Shown here piece after piece: positions 43,409 to 52,338 of a stretch of DNA of 64,000 nt (within the stretch, counting starts at the first letter, position 1; every line of letters begins with the position of its first letter). A program made the position numbers and the translations under genes. The notes under the pieces are model-generated. The model saw nothing but the letters and a program-made list of their open reading frames with translations. It made no database searches and was not told the DNA's origin. Source of the DNA: Streptomyces atratus (lineage in GTDB: Bacteria; Actinomycetota; Actinomycetes; Streptomycetales; Streptomycetaceae); contig NZ_BMRN01000020.1 in assembly GCF_014648655.1 (NCBI RefSeq), positions 62,001-126,000 of the forward strand, given 5' to 3'.

Positions 43409-44427
43409 CGCAGGACGCGACGACTTGCTCAGGTGGCGCAGAAGGTGGGAGTCAGCGAGGCCACGGTCGGCCGGGTGCTCAACGGCAAGCCCGGCGTCCC
43501 GGACGCAACCCGGAAGGCCGTCCTCTCCGCGCTCGACGTCCTCGGTTACGAGCGCCCCACCCGGTTGCGCGGTGAGCGGGCCCGGCTGGTCGGCCTGGTC
43601 CTGCCCGAGCTGCAGAACCCGATCTTCCCCGCCTTTGCCGAGGTCGTCGGCGGCGCGCTCGCCCAGCAGGGACTCACCCCGGTGCTGTGTACCCGGACCA
43701 AGGGTGGCGTCCGAGAGTCCGACTATGTCGAGCTGCTCCTTCAGCAGCAGGTGTCGGGCGTGGTTTTCGCAGGTGGGCTCTACCACCGGGCCGACGCCCG
43801 CACGACCACTACAAGGTGCTCGCCGACCGCAGGATCCCGGTCGTCCTGATCAATGCGGCCATCGATCATCTCGGCTTCCCCGGCATCTCCTGCGACGACT
43901 CCGTTGCCGTGGAACAGGCCTGGCGCCATCTTGTCTCGCTCGGCCACGAGCGCATCGGCCTGGTGCTCGGCCCCTCCGACCACGCCCCCTCGCAGCGCAA
44001 ACTGGCCGCTGCCCGCGCGATCGCCGCGGAGTCGGGCACGACCGTGCCGGACGAGTGGGTGGCCCGGGCCATGTTCTCGCTGGAGGGCGGGCAGGCCGCC
44101 GCCCTGCGCCTGCTCGGCCGGGGCGTCACGGGCATCATCTGCGCCGGCGATCCGCTCGCGCTCGGAGCTGTGCCCGGCGCGCACCGTCGAGGCCTTTCGG
44201 TCCCTGCCGATGTCTCGGTCGTCGGTTACGACGAATCGGCCTTCATGAACTGCACCGAGCCTCCGCTGACCACCGTCCGACAGCCGATCGAGGCCATGGG
44301 TCGCGCCGCCGTCGAGCTGCTCTGTGTGCAGATCGGGGGGCGTACCGTGCCGTCCGACGAGATGCTCTTCGAGCCGGAACCGGTGGTGCGCGGCTCCACC
44401 GTCCGGCCGCCGCGCACCTCTTGCTGA
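43385..44427 (+). pseudogene. LacI-family regulator, frameshifted
   Basis: A complete LacI/GalR-type repressor can be read only by changing frame. The first part gives the helix-turn-helix (LAQVAQKVGVSEATVGRVLN) and the start of the sugar-binding domain, to YHRADA. The second, in the next frame, resumes at PHDHYKVLADRRIPVVLINA and runs to RPPRTSC, with VGYDESAFMNCTEPPLTTVR. Adding one C to the CCC at 43797-43799 joins them seamlessly. Where a LacI start is expected (about 43412) the codon is AGG. The only upstream starts are TTG 43385 and 43394, inside the CTTGCG repeats. It is either a recent pseudogene or a sequencing error in a C run. Its partner genes are probably the nearby carboxylate genes. 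Confidence 0.88.
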
Positions 44428-44456
44428 CCGTCGCGATTTTGCGTTGCACGAGCTGT

Positions 44457-45773
44457 CTAGCGCAGCGGCTCACTCGCGGGGGTGGGCAGCGGCTGAGGGG
44501 GGCGGGGGCCTCCGTACTGGCCGCTGGGGCGCATACGCAGCGGCCGTTCCCCGTACTCCTCCAGTGCATGCGCGATCCAGCCCGCCGTGCGCGACACCGC
44601 GAACACTGTCTCGCCTGCCTCCGCGGCCATGTCCGAGGAGACCGAGAGCACGGCGAGCGCCAGGTCGACATTGGCGTGCAGGGGCGCGTGGCGGGCGGTC
44701 GTGGTGACCACGTCGCGCGCTGCGGCGAGCGCGGGGGCCGCCTGTGGGACGTCTGCGAGCAGGGCGAACAGCGTCTGCGCCCGCGGGTCCTCGGAGGTGT
44801 ACAGGCGGTGGCCGAGGCCCGGGACCCTGCGTCCCGTACGGAGATGATCCGCGACCACCGGTACCGCGCTGCCCCGCTCCAGGACCTCGGTCAGCATTCG
44901 GTGCGCCAGACCGCTCGCGGCCCCGTGCAGCGGGCCCTCCAGGACTCCCAGGCCCGCGGAGACCACCGCGTACGGATGGGCGTGGGCGGATGCGGCGACC
45001 CTGGCGGCCAGTGTCGACGCCGCGAGATCGTGGTCGATCAGCAGGGCGAGGGCGGTGTCCAGCGCGGCGACCGACGGCTCGTCGGCCGGCCGGGCAGTGA
45101 GCTTCGGCCACAGCCGCCGTGCCAGCCCGGCCCCGCTCCTGTCCGCCCTCTCTTCAAGTCCGTCACCCGTCGAAGAAGTGTCCGAGGCCAGGGGTAGCGC
45201 TCCGACCAGGGTTGGAATCAGGCTCCGTGCACTGGCGAGCACTGCCTCGCGTGAGAGGTCGAAGCGGAGCGGGTCGGCGGTCGCCGCGGCGATCACGGCC
45301 ACCCGTAGCCGGTCCGTCGAGCCGCTGTGCGCGGGCAGCGCGTCGACCGCCCGGCGTGCCGCAGTCAGCGCCTCAGCGGGTGCCGTGAAGCGGATGCCGG
45401 GCCGCAGGTCGCCGGTCCAGAGCCATTCGGCGACCTCCTCGTAGGCGTACTGCCTGGCCAGTTCGGTCGCGTCGACGCCACGGAAGTAGTAGCGGTCGCT
45501 CTCGATCAGGGTGATGCCGGTACGGAAGACCAGATCACCGGTGGCAGCCGAGGACTCCCGGCGGCCCGTGCGCCGGGCCAGTGCATCGACCTCCGCGACG
45601 TCGAACGTGCTGCCGCGTCCGCCGGGAGCGCGCCTGCTGCTCAGCTGGCCCCGGCTGACATAGGCGTACACCGTCTCGGGCTTCACGCCGAGGCGCTCAG
45701 CCGTCTCCCGGGTGCTGAGCCGCTGCGGGGCCGTCGCGCCGGGGCCGTCACCGGGTGCTGCTTGATCCTTCAT
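44457..45773 (-). CDS. Citrate synthase-like protein with N-terminal helix-turn-helix
   Basis: 438 residues. The N-terminal excisionase/MerR-like helix-turn-helix (RLSTRETAERLGVKPETVYA and the wing GRGSTFDVAEVDALARR, residues ~20-75) is fused to a citrate synthase domain. The catalytic triad appears intact: His in GPLHG (~281), His in GLGHRLYTSEDPRA (~322) and Asp in HANVDLALAVL (~367). It should condense oxaloacetate with acetyl- or propionyl-CoA, and may also bind DNA. ATG 45773 is chosen; ATG 45791 would add six residues. It diverges from a second citrate synthase across three AT-rich palindromes that could be its own operators. It ends 29 bases from the broken LacI gene. Confidence 0.87.
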   Translation of the reverse strand: MKDQAAPGDGPGATAPQRLSTRETAERLGVKPETVYAYVSRGQLSSRRAPGGRGSTFDVAEVDALARRTGRRESSAATGDLVFRTGITLIESDRYYFRGVDATELARQYAYEEVAEWLWTGDLRPGIRFTAPAEALTAARRAVDALPAHSGSTDRLRVAVIAAATADPLRFDLSREAVLASARSLIPTLVGALPLASDTSSTGDGLEERADRSGAGLARRLWPKLTARPADEPSVAALDTALALLIDHDLAASTLAARVAASAHAHPYAVVSAGLGVLEGPLHGAASGLAHRMLTEVLERGSAVPVVADHLRTGRRVPGLGHRLYTSEDPRAQTLFALLADVPQAAPALAAARDVVTTTARHAPLHANVDLALAVLSVSSDMAAEAGETVFAVSRTAGWIAHALEEYGERPLRMRPSGQYGGPRPPQPLPTPASEPLR

Positions 45774-45792
45774 GTCGCCAACCGTATCCATA

Positions 45793-45852
45793 TTGATGCA
45801 ATCAACATTGACAGGATTGAAGTCAATCATAGATGGTCGAATCAATATTGAT
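45793..45852. promoter_or_regulatory. Three palindromic operators over the divergent citrate synthase promoter
   Basis: Palindromes built on the same half-site: TTGATGCAATCAA (45793-45805), GATTGAAGTCAATC (45815-45828) and ATCAATATTGAT (45841-45852). Their centres are about 22 and 25 bases apart. They surround a promoter for the plus-strand gene, TTGACA (45808-45813), 16 bases, TAGATG (45830-45835). One site lies between -35 and -10, and another at the expected start point. The stretch is strikingly AT-rich for this genome. Confidence 0.7.
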
Positions 45853-45883
45853 GAGATCCATCGGGACGCTCACAGAGGAAGAG

Positions 45884-47044
45884 ATGCCGACCATGACCAG
45901 CGGAACACCGCTCGACGTACCCCGAGGGCTCGCCGGAGTCGTCGTCACCGACACGGCCCTCGGCGATGTCCGCGGGCGCGAGGGCTTCTACCACTACCGG
46001 CAGTACTCGGCGATCGAACTGGCACAGACCCGCAGTTTCGAGGACGTCTGGTACCTGATGTTCGAGGGCGCGCTGCCCGATGCCGCAGCCCGTGCCGAAT
46101 TCGCCGCCCGCACCGCCGCACTGCGCCGACTGCCCGCGGAGGTACGTGAGGCCCTGCCCGCCATAGCCCGCGCGGGAGCCGTCTCCGGACCCCTGGCCGG
46201 CCTGCGCACCGCCCTCTCGCTCCTCGGTGCCTCGGCCGGCTTCCGGCCGGTGTACGACATCGACGCCGACCGGCGCCGCAGCGACGCCCTGGCCGCCTGT
46301 GCCGCAGTCCCCACCGTGCTTACGGCCCTGCACCGGCTCGGCCAGGGCCTCGAACCGGTCGAGCCGCGCGACGATCTGCCCTATGCGGCCAACTACCTCT
46401 ACATGCTCACCGGCTCCATACCGGACGCCGCACGCGTCAGGGCCGTGGAGCAGTACCTGATCTCCACCGTCGACCACGGCTTCAACGCCTCGACCTTCAC
46501 CGGCCGCGTCGTCGCGTCCACCGGTGCCGACGTCGCGGCTTGTCTGGTGGCGGCTGTCGGCGCGCTCTCCGGACCGCTGCACGGCGGAGCGCCCAGCCGC
46601 GCCCTCGACACCCTGGACGCCATCGGCACCCCCGACCGCATCGACGGCTGGATCCGCGAACGGGTGCTCGCGGGCGAGCGGATCATGGGCTTCGGCCACC
46701 CTGTGTACCGCACCGAGGACCCGCGCTCACGCATGCTGCGCGGAATCGCCCAGGGCTTCGGCGGCCCGCTCGTCGACTTCGCCGTCGAGGTCGAACGGCA
46801 GGTCGAGGCGATCCTCGCCGAGCTCAAGCCGGGCCGTGAGCTGCACACCAACGTGGAGTTCTACGCCGGAGTCGTCATGGAGCTGTGCGGGCTGCCGCGT
46901 GAGATGTTCACGCCGACGTTCTGCGCGGCGCGGGTGGTCGGCTGGAGCGCCAATATCCTGGAGCAGGCGGAGGACTCGAAGATCATCCGTCCGGCGGCCC
47001 GATACGTCGGTACGCCCCCGCCGCAGCCGGTCCCGGCGCCCTGA
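45884..47044 (+). CDS. Citrate synthase (CitA-like second synthase)
   Basis: 386-residue citrate or 2-methylcitrate synthase. Conserved catalytic blocks: GPLHGGAPSRALDTLD (~228), MGFGHPVYRTEDPRSR (~266) and HTNVEFYAGVVMELCGLP (~320). The third catalytic position is Glu (NVEF) instead of the usual Asp (NVDF); I believe this occurs in one bacterial subfamily but have not checked. C-terminal GWSANILEQAEDSKIIRPAA is the CoA/oxaloacetate arginine region. ATG 45884 is chosen for GAGGAAGAG upstream; an extension to 45833 would place coding sequence in the operator region. It diverges from the helix-turn-helix synthase. A CobW gene follows after 21 bases. Confidence 0.9.
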   Translation: MPTMTSGTPLDVPRGLAGVVVTDTALGDVRGREGFYHYRQYSAIELAQTRSFEDVWYLMFEGALPDAAARAEFAARTAALRRLPAEVREALPAIARAGAVSGPLAGLRTALSLLGASAGFRPVYDIDADRRRSDALAACAAVPTVLTALHRLGQGLEPVEPRDDLPYAANYLYMLTGSIPDAARVRAVEQYLISTVDHGFNASTFTGRVVASTGADVAACLVAAVGALSGPLHGGAPSRALDTLDAIGTPDRIDGWIRERVLAGERIMGFGHPVYRTEDPRSRMLRGIAQGFGGPLVDFAVEVERQVEAILAELKPGRELHTNVEFYAGVVMELCGLPREMFTPTFCAARVVGWSANILEQAEDSKIIRPAARYVGTPPPQPVPAP

Positions 47045-47065
47045 CGTCCCCGAGGAAGGTTCCCG

Positions 47066-48199
47066 TTGAACCCGTCGTCCCCGCCCCGCAAGCAGCAGAT
47101 CCCGGTCATCGTCCTTGCGGGGTTTCTGGGATCCGGCAAGACGACACTGCTCAACCACCTCCTCCGTAACCGTGCGGGAAACCGGATCGGCGTGATCGTC
47201 AACGACTTCGGCTCCATCGAGATCGACGCCATGACGGTCTCGGGGCAGGTCGGCTCGACGGTTTCGCTGGGCAGCGGATGCCTGTGCTGCGCGGTCGACG
47301 TGAGCGAACTCGACACCTTCCTGGAGACGCTGACCCGGCCCGCCGCCCGCCTCGACGTGATCGTCATCGAGGCCAGCGGACTCGCGGAGCCGCAGGAGCT
47401 CGTGCGCATGCTTCTGGCCAGCGACAATCCGCACATCGTGTACGGGGGACTCGTGGAGGTCGTCGATGCCGCAGAGTTCGACGCCGGCCGGGAGCGCCAT
47501 CCGGAGATCGACCGCCACCTCGCTGTCGCCGATCTCGTCGTGCTCAACAAGACCGACCGGGTCGGGAGCGAGGAACAGGCCCGTATCCGGGACGTCATCG
47601 CTTCGGCAGGTGCCCCGGCCGGCGACGCGGCGGCGGGCGGCAGCGCGGCCGCCGTCATCTGCGCCACGTACGGACGCATCGACCCCCAGCTGCTCTTCGA
47701 TCCGGCGCTGCGGCCGGACGGTGAGGAGAAGGCGCGCCAGCTCACTTTCGAGGATCTGCTCCTGGCGGAGCGGGCCGAGGATGAGGCGGGCGTCGGACAT
47801 GGCCACCATCTGCATGCCGCGTACGAGAGCGTGTCCTTCACCGCGGACGTCCCCATGAACCCCCGCCGATTGATGGAGTTTCTCGACTCCAGGCCGCAGG
47901 GTCTCTACCGGATCAAGGGGTTTGTCGACTTCGGCGTGGGCGACCGCGGCAACAAGTACGTCCTGCACGCGGTCGGCAGGTTCCTGCGGTTCGCCCCGCA
48001 GCCGTGGACCCGCGACGAACCGCGCCTCACGCAGCTGGTGCTGATCGGCTCAGGCATCGATCCGGAGCAGCTGCACAAGGAGCTGGCCGACTGCCGCGAG
48101 AGCGCCACCCCGACGCCTGAGATGACGCAGGACGCCGCACATGAACGAAGCATGTGGGGCGTCCTGCGGTACGTGCAACAGCCCGACGACGACGCGTAG
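47066..48199 (+). CDS. CobW/G3E-family GTPase (metal chaperone type)
   Basis: 377-residue GTP-dependent metallochaperone-like protein. Walker A LAGFLGSGKTTLLNHLL near residue 16; the metal-binding CxCC motif in GSGCLCCAVDVSELD near 70; Walker B VIVIEASGLAEPQEL; and the guanine-specificity motif VVLNKTDRVG near 165. The C-terminal CobW_C domain includes RLMEFLDSRPQGLYRIKGFV. A His-containing loop (GVGHGHHLH) could add metal ligands. TTG 47066 follows GAGGAAGG. It is close behind the citrate synthase and probably cotranscribed. Whether it serves zinc, cobalt or another metal is unknown. Confidence 0.88.
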   Translation: MNPSSPPRKQQIPVIVLAGFLGSGKTTLLNHLLRNRAGNRIGVIVNDFGSIEIDAMTVSGQVGSTVSLGSGCLCCAVDVSELDTFLETLTRPAARLDVIVIEASGLAEPQELVRMLLASDNPHIVYGGLVEVVDAAEFDAGRERHPEIDRHLAVADLVVLNKTDRVGSEEQARIRDVIASAGAPAGDAAAGGSAAAVICATYGRIDPQLLFDPALRPDGEEKARQLTFEDLLLAERAEDEAGVGHGHHLHAAYESVSFTADVPMNPRRLMEFLDSRPQGLYRIKGFVDFGVGDRGNKYVLHAVGRFLRFAPQPWTRDEPRLTQLVLIGSGIDPEQLHKELADCRESATPTPEMTQDAAHERSMWGVLRYVQQPDDDA

Positions 48200-48228
48200 C
48201 GGCAGGCCACCCGTCGTCGGCCGAATGC

Positions 48229-50679
48229 CTACACCGGCCCCGCGATCACCGCGACCGGCTTGGCCAGCGGCGTCCCCGAACCGTCGCGCCGCGGGTCGGG
48301 CTCCGGCAGCTCGGTCGGCGTGCCGTTCTTCTGCGCGGCCCGGGCAGGCGTCGCGCCCGCCCAGCCGAACACCAGAACGTCCTCGCCCTTGAGGAACCGC
48401 TGGCAGCGCACCCCACCGGTGGCCCGGCCCTTGCGCGGATACTGGTCGAACGGGGTCAGCTTGGACGTCAGCACCGAGTCGTCCAGCGTGCCGTGCGAGC
48501 CCGCCACCGTGAACACCACGGCGTCCGCCGCCGGATCGACCGCCGTGAAGGAGATCACCTCGGCATCCGCCGTGAGCTTGATCCCCGCCATGCCTCCCGC
48601 GGGCCGGCCCTGCGGCCGCACCTGTGCCGCCGGGTAACGCAGCAACTGCGCGTCGGACGTGATGAAGACCAGGTCCTCCTCGCCCGTACGCAGTTCGGCC
48701 GCGCCGACGATCCGGTCACCGTCCTTGAGGGTGATGACCTCCAACTCGTCCTTGTTGGCCGGGTAGTCCGGCACGACCCGCTTGACGACCCCCTGAAGAG
48801 TGCCGATCGCCAGGCCGGGGGAGGCCTCGTCGAGCGTGGTGAGGCAGATGACCTCCTCGTCGCTCTCCAGCGTGAGGAACTCCGAAACCATCGCACCGCC
48901 CGAAAGGTTGGGTGCGGCATGGGTGTCCGGCAGCTGGGGCAGATCGATCACCGTGAGCCGCAGCAGCCGCCCCGTGGACGTCACCACGCCCACATCGCCA
49001 CGGGCCGTCGCCGGTACGGCCGACACGATCGCATCGTGCTTGGCACGCTTGGCGTCCTCGGCGAAGACGATCGGATCGTCATTGGCGGTACGGGCGAGCA
49101 GGCCGGTCGAGGACAGCAGCACCCGGCACGGGTCGTCCGCGACCTCCAGCGGCACCGAGGCGACCTGCGCACCGGCCGACTCCAGTAGCACCGTACGCCG
49201 GTCGGTGCCGAACTTCTTGGCGACCGCGGCCAGTTCGGAGGAGACGAGCTTGCGCAGCTCGGTGTCCGATTCGAGGATGGCGGTCAGCTCGTCGATCTCG
49301 GTGTTGAGCCGGTCCCGCTCGCTCTCCAGCTCGATCCGGTCGAACCGGGTCAGCCGGCGCAGCGGGGTGTCCAGGATGTACTGCGTCTGGGTCTCGCTCA
49401 GCGAGAAGTGCTCGATGAGCCGCTCCTTCGCCTGGGCCGAGTTGTCGCTGGACCGGATGAGCCGGATGACCTCGTCGATGTCGATCAGCGCGACGAGCAG
49501 GCCCTCGACCAGATGCAGCCGGTCGCGACGCCTGCCCCGGCGGAACTCGCTGCGCCTGCGCACCACGTCGAAACGGTGGTCGAGATAGACCTCGAGGAGC
49601 TCCTTGAGGCCCAGCGTGAGCGGCTGTCCGTCGACCAGCGCCACGTTGTTGATACCGAAGGAATCCTCCATGGGAGTCAGCTTGTAGAGCTGCTCCAGCA
49701 CGGCCTCCGGCACGAAGCCGTTCTTCACCTCGATGACCAGGCGCAGGCCGTGCTCGCGGTCGGTCAGGTCCTTCACGTCCGCGATGCCCTGGAGCTTCTT
49801 CGCCGAGACCAGATCCTTGATCTTGGCGATCACCTTCTCCGGTCCGACGGCGAAGGGAAGCTCGGTGACGACCAGACCCTTGCGGCGTGCCGTCACATTC
49901 TCCACGGCGACGGTCGCACGGATCTTGAACGTGCCGCGCCCGGCGGCGTACGCGTCCTTGATGCCACCCAGGCCCACGATCCGGCCACCCGTCGGCAGAT
50001 CGGGACCGGGGATGAACCGCATCAGGGTCTCCAGGTCCGCACCTGGATGCTTGATCAGATGGCGGGCGGCGGCGATGACCTCGCCCAGGTTGTGCGGCGG
50101 CATATTGGTCGCCATGCCGACCGCGATCCCGGACGACCCGTTGACCAGGAGGTTCGGGTAAGCGGCCGGGAGAACGGTCGGCTCCTGCTCCTGACCGTCG
50201 TAATTCGACTGGAAAGCGACGGTGTCCTCGTCGATCGACTCCGTCATCAGTGACGTCGCGTCGGCCATCCGGCACTCGGTGTACCGCATGGCGGCCGGCG
50301 GGTCGTCGTTTCCGAGCGAGCCGAAGTTGCCGTGGCCGTCGACCAGGGGGAGCCGCATGGAGAACGGCTGCGCCAGACGGACCAGCGCGTCGTAGATCGA
50401 CGCATCGCCGTGCGGGTGCAACTTACCCATGACCTCGCCGACGACCCGGGCGCACTTCACATAGCCACGGTCGGGGCGCAGGCCCATCTCGTTCATCTGG
50501 TACACGATGCGGCGGTGCACCGGCTTCATGCCGTCACGGGCGTCCGGCAGGGCCCGTGAGTAGATCACCGAGTACGCGTACTCAAGGAAGGAGCCCTGCA
50601 TTTCGTCGACGACGTCGATATCGAGGATCTTCTCCTCGAAGTCGTCCGGCGGCGGGGTCTTCGTGCTGCGGCGGGCCAT
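48229..50679 (-). CDS. parC: DNA topoisomerase IV subunit A, ParC
   Basis: 816-residue DNA-cleaving subunit of the type IIA topoisomerase. Active-site Tyr133 is in AMRYTECRMAD. The quinolone-determining region reads HPHGDASIYDALVRLAQ, with Ser94 and Asp97 at positions matching the common resistance sites. Tower and coiled-coil regions run to ~480 (SETQTQYILDTPLRRLTRFD). The C-terminal beta-pinwheel follows, with repeated VTSTGRLLRLTV-like blades and no clear GyrA box. Length and pairing with the window's ParE support ParC. ATG 50679 follows AAGGAG. Convergent with the CobW gene. Confidence 0.92.
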   Translation of the reverse strand: MARRSTKTPPPDDFEEKILDIDVVDEMQGSFLEYAYSVIYSRALPDARDGMKPVHRRIVYQMNEMGLRPDRGYVKCARVVGEVMGKLHPHGDASIYDALVRLAQPFSMRLPLVDGHGNFGSLGNDDPPAAMRYTECRMADATSLMTESIDEDTVAFQSNYDGQEQEPTVLPAAYPNLLVNGSSGIAVGMATNMPPHNLGEVIAAARHLIKHPGADLETLMRFIPGPDLPTGGRIVGLGGIKDAYAAGRGTFKIRATVAVENVTARRKGLVVTELPFAVGPEKVIAKIKDLVSAKKLQGIADVKDLTDREHGLRLVIEVKNGFVPEAVLEQLYKLTPMEDSFGINNVALVDGQPLTLGLKELLEVYLDHRFDVVRRRSEFRRGRRRDRLHLVEGLLVALIDIDEVIRLIRSSDNSAQAKERLIEHFSLSETQTQYILDTPLRRLTRFDRIELESERDRLNTEIDELTAILESDTELRKLVSSELAAVAKKFGTDRRTVLLESAGAQVASVPLEVADDPCRVLLSSTGLLARTANDDPIVFAEDAKRAKHDAIVSAVPATARGDVGVVTSTGRLLRLTVIDLPQLPDTHAAPNLSGGAMVSEFLTLESDEEVICLTTLDEASPGLAIGTLQGVVKRVVPDYPANKDELEVITLKDGDRIVGAAELRTGEEDLVFITSDAQLLRYPAAQVRPQGRPAGGMAGIKLTADAEVISFTAVDPAADAVVFTVAGSHGTLDDSVLTSKLTPFDQYPRKGRATGGVRCQRFLKGEDVLVFGWAGATPARAAQKNGTPTELPEPDPRRDGSGTPLAKPVAVIAGPV

Positions 50680-50851
50680 CGCTGCTGCGACTCCTTCACG
50701 GATTCTGTTCGGGCAACCTCAGGTTCTGACGCGGACCATTGTGGACCGCCGCACTGACATCGCCGACCTCGACCCGTCCCAAGAGCCGTTCCCGACCCCT
50801 GGCGAGGTGGTTTCACGACCCGTTCCGCGGGGGATGCGCCCCTCTTTCACG

Positions 50852-50877
50852 CGAACTTCCGAGGTATGGGAACTTCG
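50852..50877. promoter_or_regulatory. Imperfect inverted repeat upstream of the M16 genes
   Basis: CGAACTTCC (50852-50860) and GGAACTTCG (50869-50877) form nine-base inverted arms with one central mismatch, and also a GAACTTC direct repeat. They lie in the gap between parC and the peptidase operon. Confidence 0.3.
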
Positions 50878-50949
50878 CCAGGTGTCTGTGCGCTTGCTTA
50901 CAGTGGCAGGTCTCGCAGGAAATCCAGTATCGCGATCGAAGGGACGTAC

Positions 50950-52338
50950 ATGCCCATGGGTCACACGGCCACAGCCCAGGCCGGCTCAGGCGGCTTGACA
51001 GCGACCGAGCACCGTCTGGCCAACGGCCTGCGCGTGGTGCTCTCCGAGGACCATCTGACCCCGGTCGCCGCGGTCTGCCTCTGGTACGACGTCGGCTCGC
51101 GCCACGAGGTCAAGGGACGCACCGGTCTGGCTCACCTCTTCGAACACCTGATGTTCCAGGGATCCGGCCAGGTCAAGGGGAACGGACACTTCGAGCTGGT
51201 GCAGGGAGCCGGAGGTTCGCTCAACGGGACCACCAGCTTCGAGCGCACCAACTACTTCGAGACCATGCCCACGCACCAGCTGGAGCTGGCTCTCTGGCTC
51301 GAGGCCGACCGGATGGGCTCGCTGCTCGCCGCGCTCGACGAGGAGTCCATGGAGAACCAGCGCGACGTCGTCAAGAACGAGCGCCGCCAGCGCTACGACA
51401 ACGTCCCCTACGGCACGGCGTTCGAGAAGCTGACGGCACTGGCCTACCCCGAGGGTCACCCGTACCACCACACGCCGATCGGCTCGATGGCGGACCTGGA
51501 CGCCGCGACCCTCGAGGACGCCCGTGCCTTCTTCCGTACGTACTACGCGCCCAACAACGCGGTGCTCTCGGTCGTCGGCGACATCGACCCCGAGCAGACC
51601 CTCGCCTGGATCGAGAAGTACTTCGGCTCCATCCCGTCCCACGACGGCAAGCGGCCGCCGCGTGACGGCACGCTCCCCGAGATCATCGGCGAGCAGCTGC
51701 GCGAAGAGGTGCAGGAAGAGGTTCCGGCACGGGCGCTGATGGCCGCCTACCGGCTGCCGCACGACGGCACCCGTGAGTGTGACGCGGCAGACCTTGCGCT
51801 GACCGTGCTCGGCGGTGGCGAGTCGTCGCGGCTGCACAACCGCCTGGTCCGCCGCGACCGCACAGCCGTGGCGGCCGGGTTCGGGCTGCTGAGGCTGGCC
51901 GGTGCGCCCTCGCTCGGCTGGCTCGACGTCAAGACGTCCGGCGGCGTCGAGGTGCCGCAGATCGAGGCCGCGGTCGACGAGGAGCTTGCCCGGTTCGCCG
52001 CCGAGGGCCCCACGCCCGAGGAAATGGAACGTGCTCAGGCCCAGTTGGAGCGCGAGTGGCTGGACCGGCTCGGTACGGTCGCGGGCCGCGCCGACGAACT
52101 CTGCCGGTTCACCGTGCTGTTCGGCGACCCGCAGCTCGCCCTGACCGCCGTACAGCGGGTGCTCGATGTCACCGCGGCAGAGGTCCAGGCGGTCGCCAAG
52201 GCCCAGCTGCGCCCCGACAACCGGGCGGTGCTGGTCTATGAGCCGCTCGAATCGGCCGAGCCCGCAGATGCAGCGGACACCGAGACCGGCGCCGACGGCG
52301 CCGACGACACCGACGCGCACGAAGGAGCGGACAAGTGA
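50950..52338 (+). CDS. M16 zinc metallopeptidase, catalytic partner
   Basis: 462-residue pitrilysin/processing-peptidase family protein. The inverted zinc motif HxxEH is intact: His62, Glu65 and His66 in LAHLFEHLMF. The third zinc ligand is probably a Glu in the MENQRDVVKNERRQ segment (~135-145). Expected to cleave peptides in a closed chamber. ATG 50950 follows AAGGGAC; ATG 50956 is close behind. No signal peptide is obvious, so it is probably cytoplasmic. The C-terminus is an acidic Asp/Ala/Thr tail. Its stop overlaps the start of a second M16 gene, forming an alpha/beta-type pair. Confidence 0.9.
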   Translation: MPMGHTATAQAGSGGLTATEHRLANGLRVVLSEDHLTPVAAVCLWYDVGSRHEVKGRTGLAHLFEHLMFQGSGQVKGNGHFELVQGAGGSLNGTTSFERTNYFETMPTHQLELALWLEADRMGSLLAALDEESMENQRDVVKNERRQRYDNVPYGTAFEKLTALAYPEGHPYHHTPIGSMADLDAATLEDARAFFRTYYAPNNAVLSVVGDIDPEQTLAWIEKYFGSIPSHDGKRPPRDGTLPEIIGEQLREEVQEEVPARALMAAYRLPHDGTRECDAADLALTVLGGGESSRLHNRLVRRDRTAVAAGFGLLRLAGAPSLGWLDVKTSGGVEVPQIEAAVDEELARFAAEGPTPEEMERAQAQLEREWLDRLGTVAGRADELCRFTVLFGDPQLALTAVQRVLDVTAAEVQAVAKAQLRPDNRAVLVYEPLESAEPADAADTETGADGADDTDAHEGADK

